From Verrucomicrobiota bacterium (GTDB taxonomy: Bacteria; Verrucomicrobiota; Verrucomicrobiia; Verrucomicrobiales; DEV007): 63,627 bases of DNA. Numbering within the stretch: the first letter of the stretch is position 1; each line of letters starts with the position of its first letter. The DNA lies in assembly GCA_024277195.1 (NCBI GenBank), contig JAJRVS010000259.1:1-63627 (forward strand), in the 5' to 3' direction. The position numbers and the translations under genes are program-made. The notes under the pieces are model-generated. The model was not told where the DNA came from, made no database searches, and saw nothing but the letters and a program-made list of their open reading frames with translations. Shown one piece after another: positions 53,329 through 63,272 of this stretch.

Positions 53329-54408
53329 TTATATCTCGACTGCGAACTGTTCGTCGGCTTGGATTGAGCGCAGGACTTCGACAAATAGACGGATGGTCTT
53401 TTCGATATCATCAAAATGGGCGACTTCGACCACTGAGTGCATGTAGCGCAGAGGTAGTGAGATCAAGGCCGAGGGCACGCCGCCGTTTTGGTGGAAGATG
53501 GAGTCGGTGTCGGTGCCGGTGGCACGCGAGGAGGCTTCATGTTGGATCGGGATGTCGTTTTTGGCGGCTACTTCGATGATGTGTTTGACCAGTTCCGGGT
53601 GATTGGCGGAGCCGTGGGTCAGAGAGGGGCCTCCGCCGAGCTCAACATCGCCGTGTTCGGCTTTTTCGATGCCGGGGCTGTCGGTGGCGTGGGTGACGTC
53701 GAGCACGATACAGATGTCCGGGTGCAAGCGATGGGTGATCATTTTGGCGCCGTGACCGCCGATTTCTTCCTGTACGGCGTTAGCAGCGATGATGGTGGCG
53801 GGGATTTTGTCATCTGATTCGCTGAGTTGTTTTAATACCTGGGCGATGATGAAGCCACCAATGCGGTTGTCGAGAGCACGGCTGACGATGCGGTTTTTGC
53901 CGAGCAGCTCGGCTTGGTCGGAATACACTGCCGGGTGACCGACGCGGATGCCCAGTTCGGCGACTTCTTGTGGGCTGCAGGCTCCGACGTCGATGAACAG
54001 TTCGTGCATCTCAGGAGTTTTTTCGCTGCCGAGGGTGCGTTTGCGCAGGTGAATGGCGGTATTGCCAAAAATACCGGTGACATCGCCGTCGTCGCCGAGA
54101 ATGGTCAGGCGGCGACCGCGGGCAGTGGCCCAGTCACTGCCGCCGACCCGATCGACTTGCAGGTAACCTTCTTTGGTGATGTGTTTGACCATGTAGCCGA
54201 TCTCGTCGGCGTGGGCTTCGATCATGATGGTGGGGGCGGTGGCGCTGCCTTTGACTGTGCCCCAGGCGTTGCCGTAAGCATCGCTTTCAACCGAGTCGGC
54301 AAATTGACGAACATAAGCGGCCCATTTGCGCTGCCCGCGCACTTCGAATCCGGTGGGGCTGGGGGTGTTGAGCAGGTCGAAGAGGAATTGGTGTGTGTCT
54401 TTATCCAT
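53329..54408 (-). CDS. M42 family metallopeptidase
   Basis: A 359-residue M42 aminopeptidase/endoglucanase-like protein; the ATG at 54408 (MDKDTHQFLFDLLNTPSPTG) is preferred to a longer start at 54513. Metal ligands: MIEAHADEIGYMVKHI, the central Asp region (SRALDNRIGGFI), ANAVQEEIGGHGAKM and a final LRYMHSVVE His. It cleaves N-terminal residues from peptides in the cytoplasm. Not obviously coupled to its neighbours. Confidence 0.93.
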   Translation of the reverse strand: MDKDTHQFLFDLLNTPSPTGFEVRGQRKWAAYVRQFADSVESDAYGNAWGTVKGSATAPTIMIEAHADEIGYMVKHITKEGYLQVDRVGGSDWATARGRRLTILGDDGDVTGIFGNTAIHLRKRTLGSEKTPEMHELFIDVGACSPQEVAELGIRVGHPAVYSDQAELLGKNRIVSRALDNRIGGFIIAQVLKQLSESDDKIPATIIAANAVQEEIGGHGAKMITHRLHPDICIVLDVTHATDSPGIEKAEHGDVELGGGPSLTHGSANHPELVKHIIEVAAKNDIPIQHEASSRATGTDTDSIFHQNGGVPSALISLPLRYMHSVVEVAHFDDIEKTIRLFVEVLRSIQADEQFAVEI

Positions 54409-54554
54409 GCGGGGAAAGTAGCGGGGGATGTTGGCGGGGAAAAGCGTTTTATCGGGGAAATTTAAAGAGGAGGAAGGGCGAGCCACCATCGCTAAAGAGC
54501 TATGGCGAGTCAAGATGGACGCGAGTCGAAGCGCAGCGAAGACAGGCGGAGGCC

Positions 54555-54770
54555 TTAATCCACGTGGATGATGTTCACCGGGCAGCCTTCGGCGGCGCGT
54601 TTGAGGGCAGGGCGATCGATTTCCAGTCCTTGGCCGTGTTGGAAAACGCCGATTTGGGTGAACTTGTGCAAGGTGGCCATGCCTTCTTCGTCCATGGTGA
54701 AATATTCGGGTGCCTCTTGCTCACATAGGGCGCAACCGATGCACTCGTTTTTTTTGTGGCGGATTTTCAT
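54555..54770 (-). CDS. Small ferredoxin (single [4Fe-4S] cluster)
   Basis: A 71-residue ferredoxin from the ATG at 54770, MKIRHKKNECIGCALCEQEA, with CxxCxxC plus a distal GCPVNII, which supplies the fourth Cys for a single [4Fe-4S] cluster. It begins 7 nt after the U32 protein stop. Likely an electron donor to its neighbour. Confidence 0.87.
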   Translation of the reverse strand: MKIRHKKNECIGCALCEQEAPEYFTMDEEGMATLHKFTQIGVFQHGQGLEIDRPALKRAAEGCPVNIIHVD

Positions 54771-54777
54771 TGCGCGA

Positions 54778-56058
54778 TCATGCCTTTGCGCTTTTCGCGA
54801 TTGCGGCGTTTTTGACGGCTTCGAGCTTGTAAAATTTATCACCCCGGCGAATGGTGCCGGACTCTTTGAGGGTGAGGGTGGCTCCCCGGTCAGCGAAAGA
54901 TTGTTCGATCATTTCTTTGTCGCTTAGGACTCGCATGGATTCGATTTTGCCTTCCACGACGCCCGTGGTATCGCCGATGATGAGGTAGTCATCTCCGACT
55001 TGCAGACCGGTGGCTTCGGCGAGGACTTCGATAACGCCGGCTTTTTTGAAATGGTTTTGAATGGTGCCGACAAACACTTTGCGATGGCTCGCTTTACTGC
55101 CGGCGGTGCCGGACCAGCCTTGCTGGCGACCAAGGTAATAACCGTCGGAAAAACCACGGTTGTAAACTTTTTCAACTGCGGGCATCAGTGATGCCACCAG
55201 TTCTTGTGAATAAGTTCCGTCTTGCACAGCATCCATGGCCAGGCGGTAAGCTTTGGTGACGGCTCCGACGTATTCCGGTGCGCGTCCGCGGCCTTCGATT
55301 TTGAGAATACGGATGCCGGCACCGAGCACTTCGTCAAGGAACTCGATGGTCTTAATGTCGTTGGGCGACATGATGAGGTTGTTGTCGATTTTGAGCTCCT
55401 TGCCGGATTCCGTATCCTTGACGGTGTATTCCTTGCGACAGTTCTGGATGCAGGCGCCTCGATTAGCAGATGAGTTATCGGTGTAGAGCGACATGCCGCA
55501 GCGTCCGGAGACGGCGATGCAGAGTGCGCCGTGGGCGAAAGCTTCGAGTTCCATCGGGCGTCCGGCTTTTCCGCGCAGATCGTTTTGTTGCATCTTGTCA
55601 AAGATGCTGCGGATCATTTTGAGGTTGAGCTCACGGGCGAGCACGATGCGGTCGCAGAATTGGCTGTAAAATTTGAGCGATTCGTAGTTGGAGATCGAGA
55701 GTTGGGTGGAGATGTGAACCTCGAGGCCAATTTCGTTGGCGATCTGAATGGCGGCCATGTCGGAGGCGATGACGGCGGTCACCCCATGGTCGTGGGCGGT
55801 TTCGAGCAGATTACGGGCCAGTTTTAGATCGTGTTCGTAGAGCAGGGTATTGAGGGTCAGGCAGCTATTGACATTGCTCTCGTTGCAAATGCGTATGATT
55901 TCCGCTAGATCCTTAAGGTGAAAGCTGCGTCGAGCTTTGGCGCGCATGTTCAGTTGAGCGAGCCCGAAATACACAGAATCAGCCCCGTTGCTGATCGCGG
56001 CTCTCAAGGATGGATAACAACCAGCTGGCGACAGCAATTCTGTATTTGGATATAACAT
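54778..56058 (-). CDS. U32 family peptidase-like protein (TrhP/YegQ-like)
   Basis: A 426-residue U32 protein from the ATG at 56058. [20 protein letters not shown] and GADSVYFGL at the N-terminus, [46 protein letters not shown] and [20 protein letters not shown] match the group. The bacterial relatives TrhP/YegQ act in prephenate-dependent hydroxylation of tRNA wobble uridine with iron-sulfur cluster involvement. A small ferredoxin gene directly downstream supports a redox role rather than proteolysis. The exact substrate is unproven. Confidence 0.86.
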   Translation of the reverse strand: MLYPNTELLSPAGCYPSLRAAISNGADSVYFGLAQLNMRAKARRSFHLKDLAEIIRICNESNVNSCLTLNTLLYEHDLKLARNLLETAHDHGVTAVIASDMAAIQIANEIGLEVHISTQLSISNYESLKFYSQFCDRIVLARELNLKMIRSIFDKMQQNDLRGKAGRPMELEAFAHGALCIAVSGRCGMSLYTDNSSANRGACIQNCRKEYTVKDTESGKELKIDNNLIMSPNDIKTIEFLDEVLGAGIRILKIEGRGRAPEYVGAVTKAYRLAMDAVQDGTYSQELVASLMPAVEKVYNRGFSDGYYLGRQQGWSGTAGSKASHRKVFVGTIQNHFKKAGVIEVLAEATGLQVGDDYLIIGDTTGVVEGKIESMRVLSDKEMIEQSFADRGATLTLKESGTIRRGDKFYKLEAVKNAAIAKSAKA

Positions 56059-56253
56059 GATGGCAGACAAACGGTAATGCGTTCAGGCAGTAGGCCTTTG
56101 AATCAAACGGGCATTGATGGATAGAGTGCCCTGATTGCGCGCTACTATATGGCAGAATGGCTCTTTGGGCAAGGCTTGTAGTGATAGCAGGGGCAGGTGA
56201 GTTGCTTATTAAATAAGGTTTGAAAATGCAGATTTACGGGTAAACTGATTTTG

Positions 56254-58242
56254 ATGATTCCCCGTCCCCCGCGCTTGAGATGGATGATCCCTTGTCTCGT
56301 AGTTATTGCGGGTATCGGGATGGGTTTTGCTGCGGACAGGACAAAAAAAGTCGAGACCCCGTGGTCGTTTGCGCCGTTGCAGCAAAAAGATGAGCTGCCT
56401 GTAGTCAGCGATGATTCGTGGCCGAAGGCGCGCATCGACTATTTTGTGTTGGCGAAGATGGAAGCCAAGGGCTTAAAGCCGTCAAAACGGGCTGACGGGA
56501 GGACACTTTTGCGGCGTTTGCATTTTGATCTCACTGGCTTGCCTCCCACCCCCGCGGAAGTCGCGGATTTTTGTGATTGCGCTAGTGAGGGGAAAATCGA
56601 TGAGCTGCTGGCATCACCACATTATGGCGAACGTTGGGGGAGGCATTGGCTCGATTTGGTGCGCTATACGGATACCACGTCGTCTTGGCTGAAGTCGACC
56701 GGCTCAGCCTAGTTGTATCGAGATTGGGTGGTGAGAAGTTTCAATCAGGACCTCAGTTATCCGGATTTTATTAAACGTCAGTTAGCTGCTGATCAGATGC
56801 CTGAAGTCGGTCCTGAAGAAAATGCGGCATTGGGTTTTCTGGGGCTCAGCCCCACCTACTGGAAGGAGCTGCAGTTGCCTCCGGAGATTATCAAAGCCAC
56901 CGTGGCAGACGAATGGGAGGAACGGATCGATACTCTGGGAAGGACTTTTCTGGGGTTGACCGTGGCTTGCGCGCGTTGCCATGATCATAAAGCCAATCCG
57001 ATCAGCACGGCGGATTATTACGCTCTGGCCGGAGTGTTTGCCAGTATCAAGATGAGCGATCGGCCGATGATGGCGGAGGAACTTTGGCTGCCGGTGAAAA
57101 AAGCTCGCGGCGAGGTAGCGGTGCTGGTGAAAAAGCAAGCGGATCTGAAAAAGAAAAAGCCCAAACCTGAGGAATTGAAGCAGCAATTGGCCGAGTTGAG
57201 CAAAAAAATCAAAGTTATCAAGACGGGAACGCCGCATTACAATATGGCGACGATCGTGGGGGTTAAGGATTCGGCCTTGCATGTTTTGCCGAAGAAAAAG
57301 GGCTACGGCACGCTGTTGGATTATCAAGACGGCAAGGCGCGTGATCTGGAGATACAGATTCGAGGTAATCCCAACGATACCGGTGAAGTGGTGCCGCGCC
57401 GATTCCTTAGCGCGTTCCCTGCGGAGAAAGGAGAGCCCAGGCAGTTCAAGAATGGCAGTGGGCGGTTGGAGCTCGGTGAGTCGTTGGTCAAAGATTCCAA
57501 ACCTTTGCTGGCGCGGGTGATTGTAAACCGTATTTGGCGGCAACATTTTGGCCGTGGGCTGGTGGAAACTCCGAGTGATTTTGGCAATACGGGCGCTCGG
57601 CCGTCTCATCCGGAACTGCTCGACGATCTCGCCGCGCGCTTCGTTGACAATGGTTGGTCGTTCAAGTGGTTGCATCGGGAAATTCTCAACTCGGCGACTT
57701 GGCAGCAGAGTTCGTTTGCCAGTGATTCAGCCGCGGCGGACCCGGGTAATATTTATTATTCGCGCATGTCCCGCCAGCGTCTCGATGTCGAAGCTTGGCG
57801 TGATGCGATGTTATCGGTGTCGGCGGTGCTGAACGAGGAACTCGGAGGCAAGCCGGTTGACCTGAATGATGCGTCCAATGTGAGGCGCACTCTGTATGGG
57901 AAAATCCATCGTCGTGATCTGAACAAAATGTTGCAAGTTCATGATTTCCCAGATCCCGCAGCGCACAGTCCGGCACGTGCCAATACGATCACCCCGCTGC
58001 AGATGTTATTTGCTTTGAATGGGCCGCTTTTGAAAAAACAGGCGACCGAATTCGCTAAACGCATCGAGTCGGAAAAGGGTGTCACCAATAGTGAGCGGGT
58101 CACGCGCACCTATGATCTGATGTTTCAGCGAGAACCTAATAAAACCGAAGTGGAGCTCGCCGAGGTTTTCCTTGAGACGGCACCTTTGGCGGAGTACGCC
58201 CGGGTGCTGTTTGCCGGCAATGAATTTCTCTACATTGACTGA
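56254..58242 (+). pseudogene. DUF1549-DUF1553 protein gene interrupted by one in-frame TAG
   Basis: The frame is open from 56254 to 56709, meets TAG at 56710-56712 (codon 153), and is open again in the same frame to 58242. Before the stop it reads WLDLVRYTDTTSSWLKSTGSA and after it LYRDWVVRSFNQDLSYPDFI; related proteins have Trp-Arg or Trp-Leu-Tyr-Arg there, so TGG to TAG is the likely change. The N-terminal PSCyt2 (DUF1549) and C-terminal PSD1 (DUF1553) domains are otherwise intact (LGFLGLSPTYWKELQLPPEI; HPELLDDLAARFVDNGWSFK; WLHREILNSATWQ). There is no cytochrome-c (PSCyt1) domain. Intact DUF1549-DUF1553 genes usually sit next to DUF1501, as here. Confidence 0.75.
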
Positions 58243-59612
58243 TGGATCATTTAAATAACCAGCAAGTTGTGTCCCGTCGCGCCGCCATGGCATCTATTGG
58301 AGGAGGTCTGGGCACTTTGGGCATGATCAGTGCCCTTGGGGCCGCCGATGGTCCGCGCACGCATTTTGCCCCGCGGGCGAAACGGGTCATCCATTTGTTC
58401 ATGAACGGAGGTCCTTTTGGGCCGGATTTTTTTGATCCCAAACCGGCCTTGACCAAATACGCAGGTCAACGCCCCAAGGGGGCGGATTTGAGAACCGAAC
58501 GTCCGACTGGCGGTTTGCTTGAAGTGCCTTACAAATATCGAAACTGTGGTGCCAGTGGTTTGCCGGTCAGTGATTTGCTTCCACAGTTGTCGCAACACGC
58601 CGATGATATCTGTGTTCTGCGCTCATGTTATACGGACAATCCTAATCACGGTCCGGCATTGCTTTTGATGAACAATGGCACGATGACACCGCGGGTGCCG
58701 AGCATGGGAGCGTGGACCTCATACGGGCTTGGCAATGAAAGTGATGATCTCCCTGGTTATGTGGTCCTTTGTCCGGGAAAGCCGGTGCGCTTCTCCATTC
58801 TTTGGAACAGCGCTTTTTTACCTGCGCATCACGCAGGCTTATATATCAATCATTCCAACATCGATCCCAAATCGATGATTCCGTGGTTGAACGATGCGCA
58901 ATCCAAGCCGGAGGAGCAGGCGAAGCGGGTCGAGCTTTTCCGTGCTCTTAATCGTGAGCATGCCAAGCAGCGCGGCGCCCGTGATGAGCAACTCGAGGGG
59001 CGCATTGCCGCGCTTGAATCGGCTTACCGGATGCAAACGTCAGCCAGTGAGGCTTTTGATATCAGTCTGGAGCCGAAGAAGGTTCGCGAAGCTTATGGGG
59101 AAGGGCATTTTGCCAATGGTTGTTTGATGGCGAGGCGCTTGGCTGAGCGTGGGGTGCGATTCACCCAGGTGTATTATGGTAACGGTCAGCCTTGGGATAC
59201 ACACAGCAAGCACGACGAAAAGACCCGCAAGCTGGCGCAAGATATCGATCAACCGATCGCGGCTTTGCTCGCAGATTTGAAACAACGAGGCATGTTGGAA
59301 GATACGCTGATCGTATGGGGAGGGGAATTTGGGCGTACTCCAGTGAGTGAAAACAAAGGGGGGCGTGATCATAACCCGCACGGATTTCTGATGTGGATGG
59401 CGGGTGGTGGTGTGCGTGGCGGGTATGCCCACGGAGCGACTGACGAATTTGGTTTCAAGGCGGAACACAAACGCATGCATGTGCATGACATTCACGCCAC
59501 GATTCTACATTGGTTAGGCATCGACCATGAACGTCTGACCTACCGCTATGCGGGGCGGGATTTCCGCCTTACGGATGTGCACGGTAAAGTGGAGCACGAG
59601 ATAGTGGCTTGA
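58242..59612 (+). CDS. DUF1501 protein, Tat-exported sulfatase-like
   Basis: A 456-residue protein starting with MDHLNNQQVVSRRAAMASIG, a Tat signal, and overlapping the preceding stop by one base (TGATG). It contains the DUF1501 features FMNGGPFGPDFFDPKPALTK, SCYTDNPNHGPALLLMNNG, VIWGGEFGRTPVSE-like (VWGGEFGRTP) and GRDHNPHGFLMW. The family is alkaline-phosphatase/sulfatase-like and pairs with DUF1549-DUF1553 in PVC bacteria; substrate unknown. If the partner is inactive, this gene may be left without its normal partner. Confidence 0.88.
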   Translation: MDHLNNQQVVSRRAAMASIGGGLGTLGMISALGAADGPRTHFAPRAKRVIHLFMNGGPFGPDFFDPKPALTKYAGQRPKGADLRTERPTGGLLEVPYKYRNCGASGLPVSDLLPQLSQHADDICVLRSCYTDNPNHGPALLLMNNGTMTPRVPSMGAWTSYGLGNESDDLPGYVVLCPGKPVRFSILWNSAFLPAHHAGLYINHSNIDPKSMIPWLNDAQSKPEEQAKRVELFRALNREHAKQRGARDEQLEGRIAALESAYRMQTSASEAFDISLEPKKVREAYGEGHFANGCLMARRLAERGVRFTQVYYGNGQPWDTHSKHDEKTRKLAQDIDQPIAALLADLKQRGMLEDTLIVWGGEFGRTPVSENKGGRDHNPHGFLMWMAGGGVRGGYAHGATDEFGFKAEHKRMHVHDIHATILHWLGIDHERLTYRYAGRDFRLTDVHGKVEHEIVA

Positions 59613-59680
59613 AGCTGCCGCAGTTCTTAACTTGTGGGTGCTTAAAGTGCAAGGGGGTAATAAGGTGTAGGGTGGGCGGG

Positions 59681-60463
59681 ATGAGTGAGCAAAAAATGAC
59701 GGAGCAGCAAGATGCTCTATATCAGCGTATTTCAGATTTCTCTTTTGATGAAGGAGAGGTGGGTATGAGCTTTGCAGATCGTCTGGCATTGGAGAACGGT
59801 TGGACGGCGGAATTTGCCCAGGCAGCTATGGCTGAATACAAAAAATTTGTATTCCTGGCGATGGAAGCTGGACATCCGGTGACGCCTTCGGATCAGGTGG
59901 ATCAGGTCTGGCACTTGCATTTGGTTTATACCAAGTCCTATTGGGATCGTTTTTGCAAGGGGGTGTTGCTGCGTGAATTGCATCACCATCCGACCGAGGG
60001 AGGTGAGGCTGAGTCGGCAAAATTCCGTGAGCAGTATCAAAACACGCTCGACTCCTATAAAACATTTTTTTCCAAGGCTGCGCGTAAAGATCTCTGGCCA
60101 AAAAGCTCCGTGCGTTTTCGTTATGGGCTGAATTTTGAGCGTGTAAATACTCGGCGGATGTGGGTGCTGTCAAAGAGCAGGGTATTCTGGAAAGCAGCCC
60201 TGGTGTTTCTGGGTTTGGCTTTGATGACTTTTTTGATTTTTCGCATCAAGGCAGGTTTGATCAGCGCGGAGAGTTCGATGAAGAGCTGGTTGGTGGAAAA
60301 CGGACTAGCGATTGTGCTGGTGGTTGGGCTGCTGTTGATTTTGGCAGTGAATATCAAATGGAGCCTTGGGGGTAAACGAAGTAAAAGGAGGTGGGGCTCC
60401 GGAGGCTGCGGCGACAGCGATGGTGGTTGTGGGGATGGCGGCTGCGGTGGCTGTGGCGATTGA
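59681..60463 (+). CDS. Membrane protein with glycine-rich-domain-like N-terminus and Gly/Cys tail
   Basis: A 260-residue protein from the ATG at 59681; a longer in-frame start at 59609 overlaps the DUF1501 stop and is less likely. The N-terminal part has DQVDQVWHLHLVYTKSYWDR, matching glycine-rich domain-containing and TIGR04222-type proteins. Two transmembrane helices follow (VFWKAALVFLGLALMTFLIF; GLAIVLVVGLLLILAV), then a C-terminal tail of Gly, Cys, Asp repeats (CGDSDGGCGDGGCGGCGD). Function unknown; a metal-binding tail is possible. Confidence 0.72.
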   Translation: MSEQKMTEQQDALYQRISDFSFDEGEVGMSFADRLALENGWTAEFAQAAMAEYKKFVFLAMEAGHPVTPSDQVDQVWHLHLVYTKSYWDRFCKGVLLRELHHHPTEGGEAESAKFREQYQNTLDSYKTFFSKAARKDLWPKSSVRFRYGLNFERVNTRRMWVLSKSRVFWKAALVFLGLALMTFLIFRIKAGLISAESSMKSWLVENGLAIVLVVGLLLILAVNIKWSLGGKRSKRRWGSGGCGDSDGGCGDGGCGGCGD

Positions 60464-60512
60464 GCGCAGAAGGCTGATCGGAAATAAGTTTCCGTATCCG
60501 CTATATGTCCGC

Positions 60513-60746
60513 CTAGACTTGCTGGAGCAGGCTGAAAAGTTGGTCTTTCAAATGCAGGCGTTTTTTTCGCAAAGCGTTGAGGATTTCATCGGTGGTGTTC
60601 TCTGCTCCAGTTTCTATGCGATGCACTTCGTGATCGGTTTCATGGTAGTCTTCGAATAAATTTCGAAAATGGGTATTACTCGTTTTGAGCTGGTGGATTT
60701 TGTCCTTTAGTTCAGGGAATTCGTGAATCAGATCGTGTTTTTCCAT
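60513..60746 (-). CDS. DUF465 (YdcH-like) small helical protein
   Basis: A 77-residue charged helical protein (MEKHDLIHEFPELKDKIHQL; FEDYHETDHEVHRIETG; LNALRKKRLHLKDQLFSLL) that fits the DUF465/YdcH family. Single gene. Function unknown. Confidence 0.82.
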   Translation of the reverse strand: MEKHDLIHEFPELKDKIHQLKTSNTHFRNLFEDYHETDHEVHRIETGAENTTDEILNALRKKRLHLKDQLFSLLQQV

Positions 60747-60935
60747 AGTCTTTCTATTTATTATTAACTACGTTGATTGAAGCGGAGGGGATGCGAATAA
60801 GCGGGATACGCAGCAAGATGTGAAGATTTAAGTTTTTAAGCTTGCCGAAATGCTTCAGAGATCTTAAATATCAAGTTTTAGAATTTTCTCAAATTTGATT
60901 CTCAGGTGGTTTTGCAGAGTTACGGTCAAACGACT

Positions 60936-63254
60936 ATGGTTCGCGCTTTTGTTATCAATCGCGATGAGCAGGCTCGGCGGCTGGTATCTCGCAGCTTACA
61001 GCGCTGCGGGTTTGGGGTGAGTGAGTGTGAATCGCCGCTGTTCGGGCAGGATGAATACGCGGGGGAGCCTTTGGTGGTAGTGGATGTGAGGTCTTTGCAA
61101 GACGATGTGCGGGAATTTTTGCTGTGGATCAGAGGGCAGCAAGTGGAGGGGGGGCAGCAAGCACATGTGATCGCTTTGCTGACGGGCATCGAAATCGATG
61201 CTGGTAATCATTTTAACGGGCAACTTTGGGATGAGGTATTGCGTATGCCGGATGAGGTGGATCGTTTGTGCAAGTGTTTCGAGCGCTTCGGTTCTCGTTT
61301 TAACGACTTGCAGGGAGCTCCGCAAAATCTTGATTTGCTGAGTCCTTTTGAATTAGCTGAAGAAACGACAGCTCAAACCGAGCATACGGGGGGATTGCCC
61401 CAGCGTTCGGCAGAATCCCAGGTATCGAAGGCGGAGCTTTCGCCGTCGCGTATTGAAGGGTTGAGTGAAATGACGGGAGCTGGGCCTTTAGCTGCCTCTG
61501 GGGGATCGCTAGACTCTGAATTGTTTCGTGAGATGGCAGAGAGCGTTCCTTATGGTTTGGTGGTTTTGGGCAGGGATGAAAAATTTGTTTATGGCAATGC
61601 CCGTCATGCGGATTTGCTGGGCCTGGGCATTGACGAAGCCGACAGTGTGGAGGATTGGCTGCGTAGAGTCAGTCCGGGGGAGGAGCATTGCCGAGAGGTG
61701 ATCGCATCTTGGCGCAAGCATGTCTGGCGCAAACAACTGGTGCGAACCTATGCGCTGCGGGCGGGCAACGGGACGGTTGTGGACATTGAATTTCGACCGA
61801 AGCTGATGAGTGATGGCAGCCTGCTGCTGACGATGAATAATGTCTCGGAGCGTTGTCGTTCGGAGGAGGCCTGGCTGTTGAGTGATGTGAAATTCCGCAC
61901 ACTTTTTGGCAGCAAGGGATTGGGTATGGCTTTGGTGGATCGCACTGGCCGGATTTGCATCGTGAATGCGGCGCTGCAGAAAATGTTGGATTATACCGCG
62001 ACGGAATTGCGGGCGATGGCCTTTGATGATTTTGTATTGGCTGCGGACCGCATAGAAAAATGTGAGTTTGAAGATTTGGCAAAAAAAGAACCGTCCCTGG
62101 CGGTCGAGGAAGTGAGTTTGCGCTTACGAAAAAACGGTGGGGAGATGTTGTCTGTTTTTATCGGGATCTCCTTTATGGAGGAGGCGGGAGGCCCTTTTAC
62201 CGCTTATCTGGTGCGCGAGAATAAGCAGCAGGACTTGGCGACAATGCCGAGTTCTTTGAAGGAGAGCTTGTTGCAGAATCGGGCGCTGCTGGAGGTGGTA
62301 CCGGATTTGGTGTTGATGTTTGATCACTGTGGCAAAGTGACTGATGTGAGCCCGGCCGGAAAGGGATGTGTGCTGGATCTCGATGCGCTTGATCTGAAGG
62401 GGAGGTTTCTGAGTGACCGTCTGCCTACTTTTTGGGAGGCCTGTGTAAAAGCCGGCTTGGGTGAGCCTGAGTTTCATTCCAACGGAGGGCTGATGTTGGA
62501 ATTTTCTTTGTCTGGAGGCACAAGCTGCTGTGCTCATGTGGCGGGTTGCAGTCAGGGGAATTACATGGCGTTGATTCGTCCTGCCGACGAAGCGATTGTT
62601 TTGCAGCAAAAACCCGAGCCGCAGCACTTTCAGTTTGAGGGTGATCCTGAAGATCTGGCGGCGGGGGAATGGGCGGATCAGTTGCAGACTTTAACCAGCT
62701 TGTTGAATCTGGAGATCGATGCGATGCCGGTGGATACGGAAAAAGAGCAACGCAGTGTGTTGCAAAAACATCAGGGGCGCATTCGGGCGATTGCCTGTTT
62801 GAGCGCGGCGAAACTGCCGTCGGCCAACGGGGACAGGGTGCAGGTATCGGCAGCGAATTATTTGAAAACCTTGATCGAGGAATTACTGCAAAGTTCGGCT
62901 ATGGCTGCGGAGCTGGATCTCGAAGCAGAAGTGGATTGTGTGAGTTTGGGACTGTCTGCACGCAAGGCGTTTGCTTTGGGTTTGTATGTGACGGAGTTGG
63001 TGAGCAATGCGATTGAACATGGTTTGGCGGAAATGCCTGGAGGGCGGGTGTATGTGCGCTTGCGCCGCAGTGATAGGGAAGGGGTTTTGTTGGTAGGGGA
63101 CAATGGAGCGGGACTGCCGTCTGGATTTGATTTGGATCGAGTGGATACCCTGGGCTTCCGGGTGGTGAAAAGTCTGACGACACAACTGGGAGCGCGTTTG
63201 GAAATCAGGCCTGGAGAGAATACGGAATTTTTGCTTCGATTTCCGCTCAAGTGA
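60936..63254 (+). CDS. Receiver-PAS3-HATPase sensor protein lacking a recognisable H-box histidine
   Basis: About 772 residues from the ATG at 60936 (a GTG at 60906 would add ten). Residues 1-120 resemble a receiver domain: VVVDVRS keeps an Asp (Asp50) and LLTG a Thr (Thr83), but the usual Lys is Arg in LRMP. Three PAS-like domains follow (about 195-300, 320-440 and 450-560). The dimerisation part QLQTLTSLLNLEIDAM matches the HisKA_2 core SLLNL, but the HH pair expected about ten residues before it reads AG (AAGEWADQLQ). The ATPase domain is intact: ELVSNAIEHGL (N-box), VGDNGAGLP (G1) and LGFRVVKSL. A response regulator follows 18 nt later. Confidence 0.8.
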   Translation: MVRAFVINRDEQARRLVSRSLQRCGFGVSECESPLFGQDEYAGEPLVVVDVRSLQDDVREFLLWIRGQQVEGGQQAHVIALLTGIEIDAGNHFNGQLWDEVLRMPDEVDRLCKCFERFGSRFNDLQGAPQNLDLLSPFELAEETTAQTEHTGGLPQRSAESQVSKAELSPSRIEGLSEMTGAGPLAASGGSLDSELFREMAESVPYGLVVLGRDEKFVYGNARHADLLGLGIDEADSVEDWLRRVSPGEEHCREVIASWRKHVWRKQLVRTYALRAGNGTVVDIEFRPKLMSDGSLLLTMNNVSERCRSEEAWLLSDVKFRTLFGSKGLGMALVDRTGRICIVNAALQKMLDYTATELRAMAFDDFVLAADRIEKCEFEDLAKKEPSLAVEEVSLRLRKNGGEMLSVFIGISFMEEAGGPFTAYLVRENKQQDLATMPSSLKESLLQNRALLEVVPDLVLMFDHCGKVTDVSPAGKGCVLDLDALDLKGRFLSDRLPTFWEACVKAGLGEPEFHSNGGLMLEFSLSGGTSCCAHVAGCSQGNYMALIRPADEAIVLQQKPEPQHFQFEGDPEDLAAGEWADQLQTLTSLLNLEIDAMPVDTEKEQRSVLQKHQGRIRAIACLSAAKLPSANGDRVQVSAANYLKTLIEELLQSSAMAAELDLEAEVDCVSLGLSARKAFALGLYVTELVSNAIEHGLAEMPGGRVYVRLRRSDREGVLLVGDNGAGLPSGFDLDRVDTLGFRVVKSLTTQLGARLEIRPGENTEFLLRFPLK

Positions 63255-63272
63255 AGATGAAGGCGGTAACGA

